Source of the DNA: an uncultured Fibrobacter sp.
Lineage (GTDB): Bacteria > Fibrobacterota > Fibrobacteria > Fibrobacterales > Fibrobacteraceae
Direction: 5' to 3'
Length of the DNA: 5,785 bases
Assembly: GCA_947306025.1 (NCBI GenBank)
Contig: CAMZFJ010000142.1
Coordinates: forward strand, 1-5,785
In this document: piece after piece, positions 5,754-5,785 of the stretch
Numbering within the stretch: position 1 is the first letter of the stretch
Layout of the letters: the number at the start of each line of letters is the position of its first letter
Made by a program: the position numbers and the translations under genes
The notes under the pieces: model-generated
What the model was told of the DNA's origin: nothing
Databases searched by the model: none
Seen by the model: the letters and a program-made list of their open reading frames with translations, nothing else

Positions 5754-5785
5754 CATTCCTCGTCGCTAGACGATTCCTGTTCCAC
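5753..5785 (-). CDS. Possible C-terminal end of an upstream gene (partial)
   Basis: One minus-strand frame entering the window reads VEQESSSDEE and then TGA. The stop overlaps the hydrolase's second ATG as TGATG, the same junction as between the regulator and the lipoprotein. An acidic Ser/Glu tail is plausible for a protein end. Only ten codons are visible and one other frame is also open here, so this is weak. No function can be given. Confidence 0.35.
   Translation of the reverse strand: MEQESSSDEE

Overview
All genes in this window lie on the minus strand, so transcription runs from high to low coordinates. The sequence suggests Fibrobacter or a close relative (Fibrobacterota). The main reason is a regulator-like gene of the TIGR02147/DUF4423 type, a paralogous family first described from Fibrobacter succinogenes. 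It sits with an outer-membrane-type lipoprotein carrying a CBM-like domain, a glycogen enzyme (GlgE) and a secreted esterase-like hydrolase, in DNA of intermediate GC. The species assignment is inference, since no database search was possible.

Layout in order of transcription. (1) At 5753-5785 there may be the last ten codons of an unseen upstream gene, whose TGA overlaps the next ATG. (2) 4983-5753 encodes an exported alpha/beta hydrolase with a recognisable Ser-Asp-His triad. (3) 4943-4967 is a short terminator hairpin whose sequence also contains a TTGACA -35 box. (4) 4841-4924 is tRNA-Leu(CAG), followed three bases later by a strong terminator (4807-4837). (5) 4638-4806 has no gene but holds an inverted repeat and a dispersed-repeat-like element. 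(6) 4005-4637 is a RimJ/RimL-like GNAT acetyltransferase. (7) 3725-4004 is an intergenic region holding GC-rich inverted repeats, a perfect 16-bp palindrome and a probable promoter. (8) 2879-3724 is the TIGR02147-type protein, which overlaps (9) 1611-2879, a lipoprotein with a C-terminal CBM4/9-like domain. (10) 1573-1597 is an intrinsic terminator. (11) 1-1549 is the first 516 codons of glgE, which runs off the left edge of the window.

Most of the window is ordinary chromosome: a tRNA, an acetyltransferase, a hydrolase and a glycogen gene. The part least covered by existing descriptions is the overlapping two-gene cassette of the TIGR02147 protein and the CBM-bearing lipoprotein, with a palindrome upstream that could be its operator. 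A reasonable but unproven reading is a dedicated regulator controlling one envelope lipoprotein. GlgE lies directly downstream, separated by a terminator, and would extend alpha-1,4-glucan from maltose 1-phosphate in the cytoplasm. No functional link between it and the cassette can be shown from the sequence.
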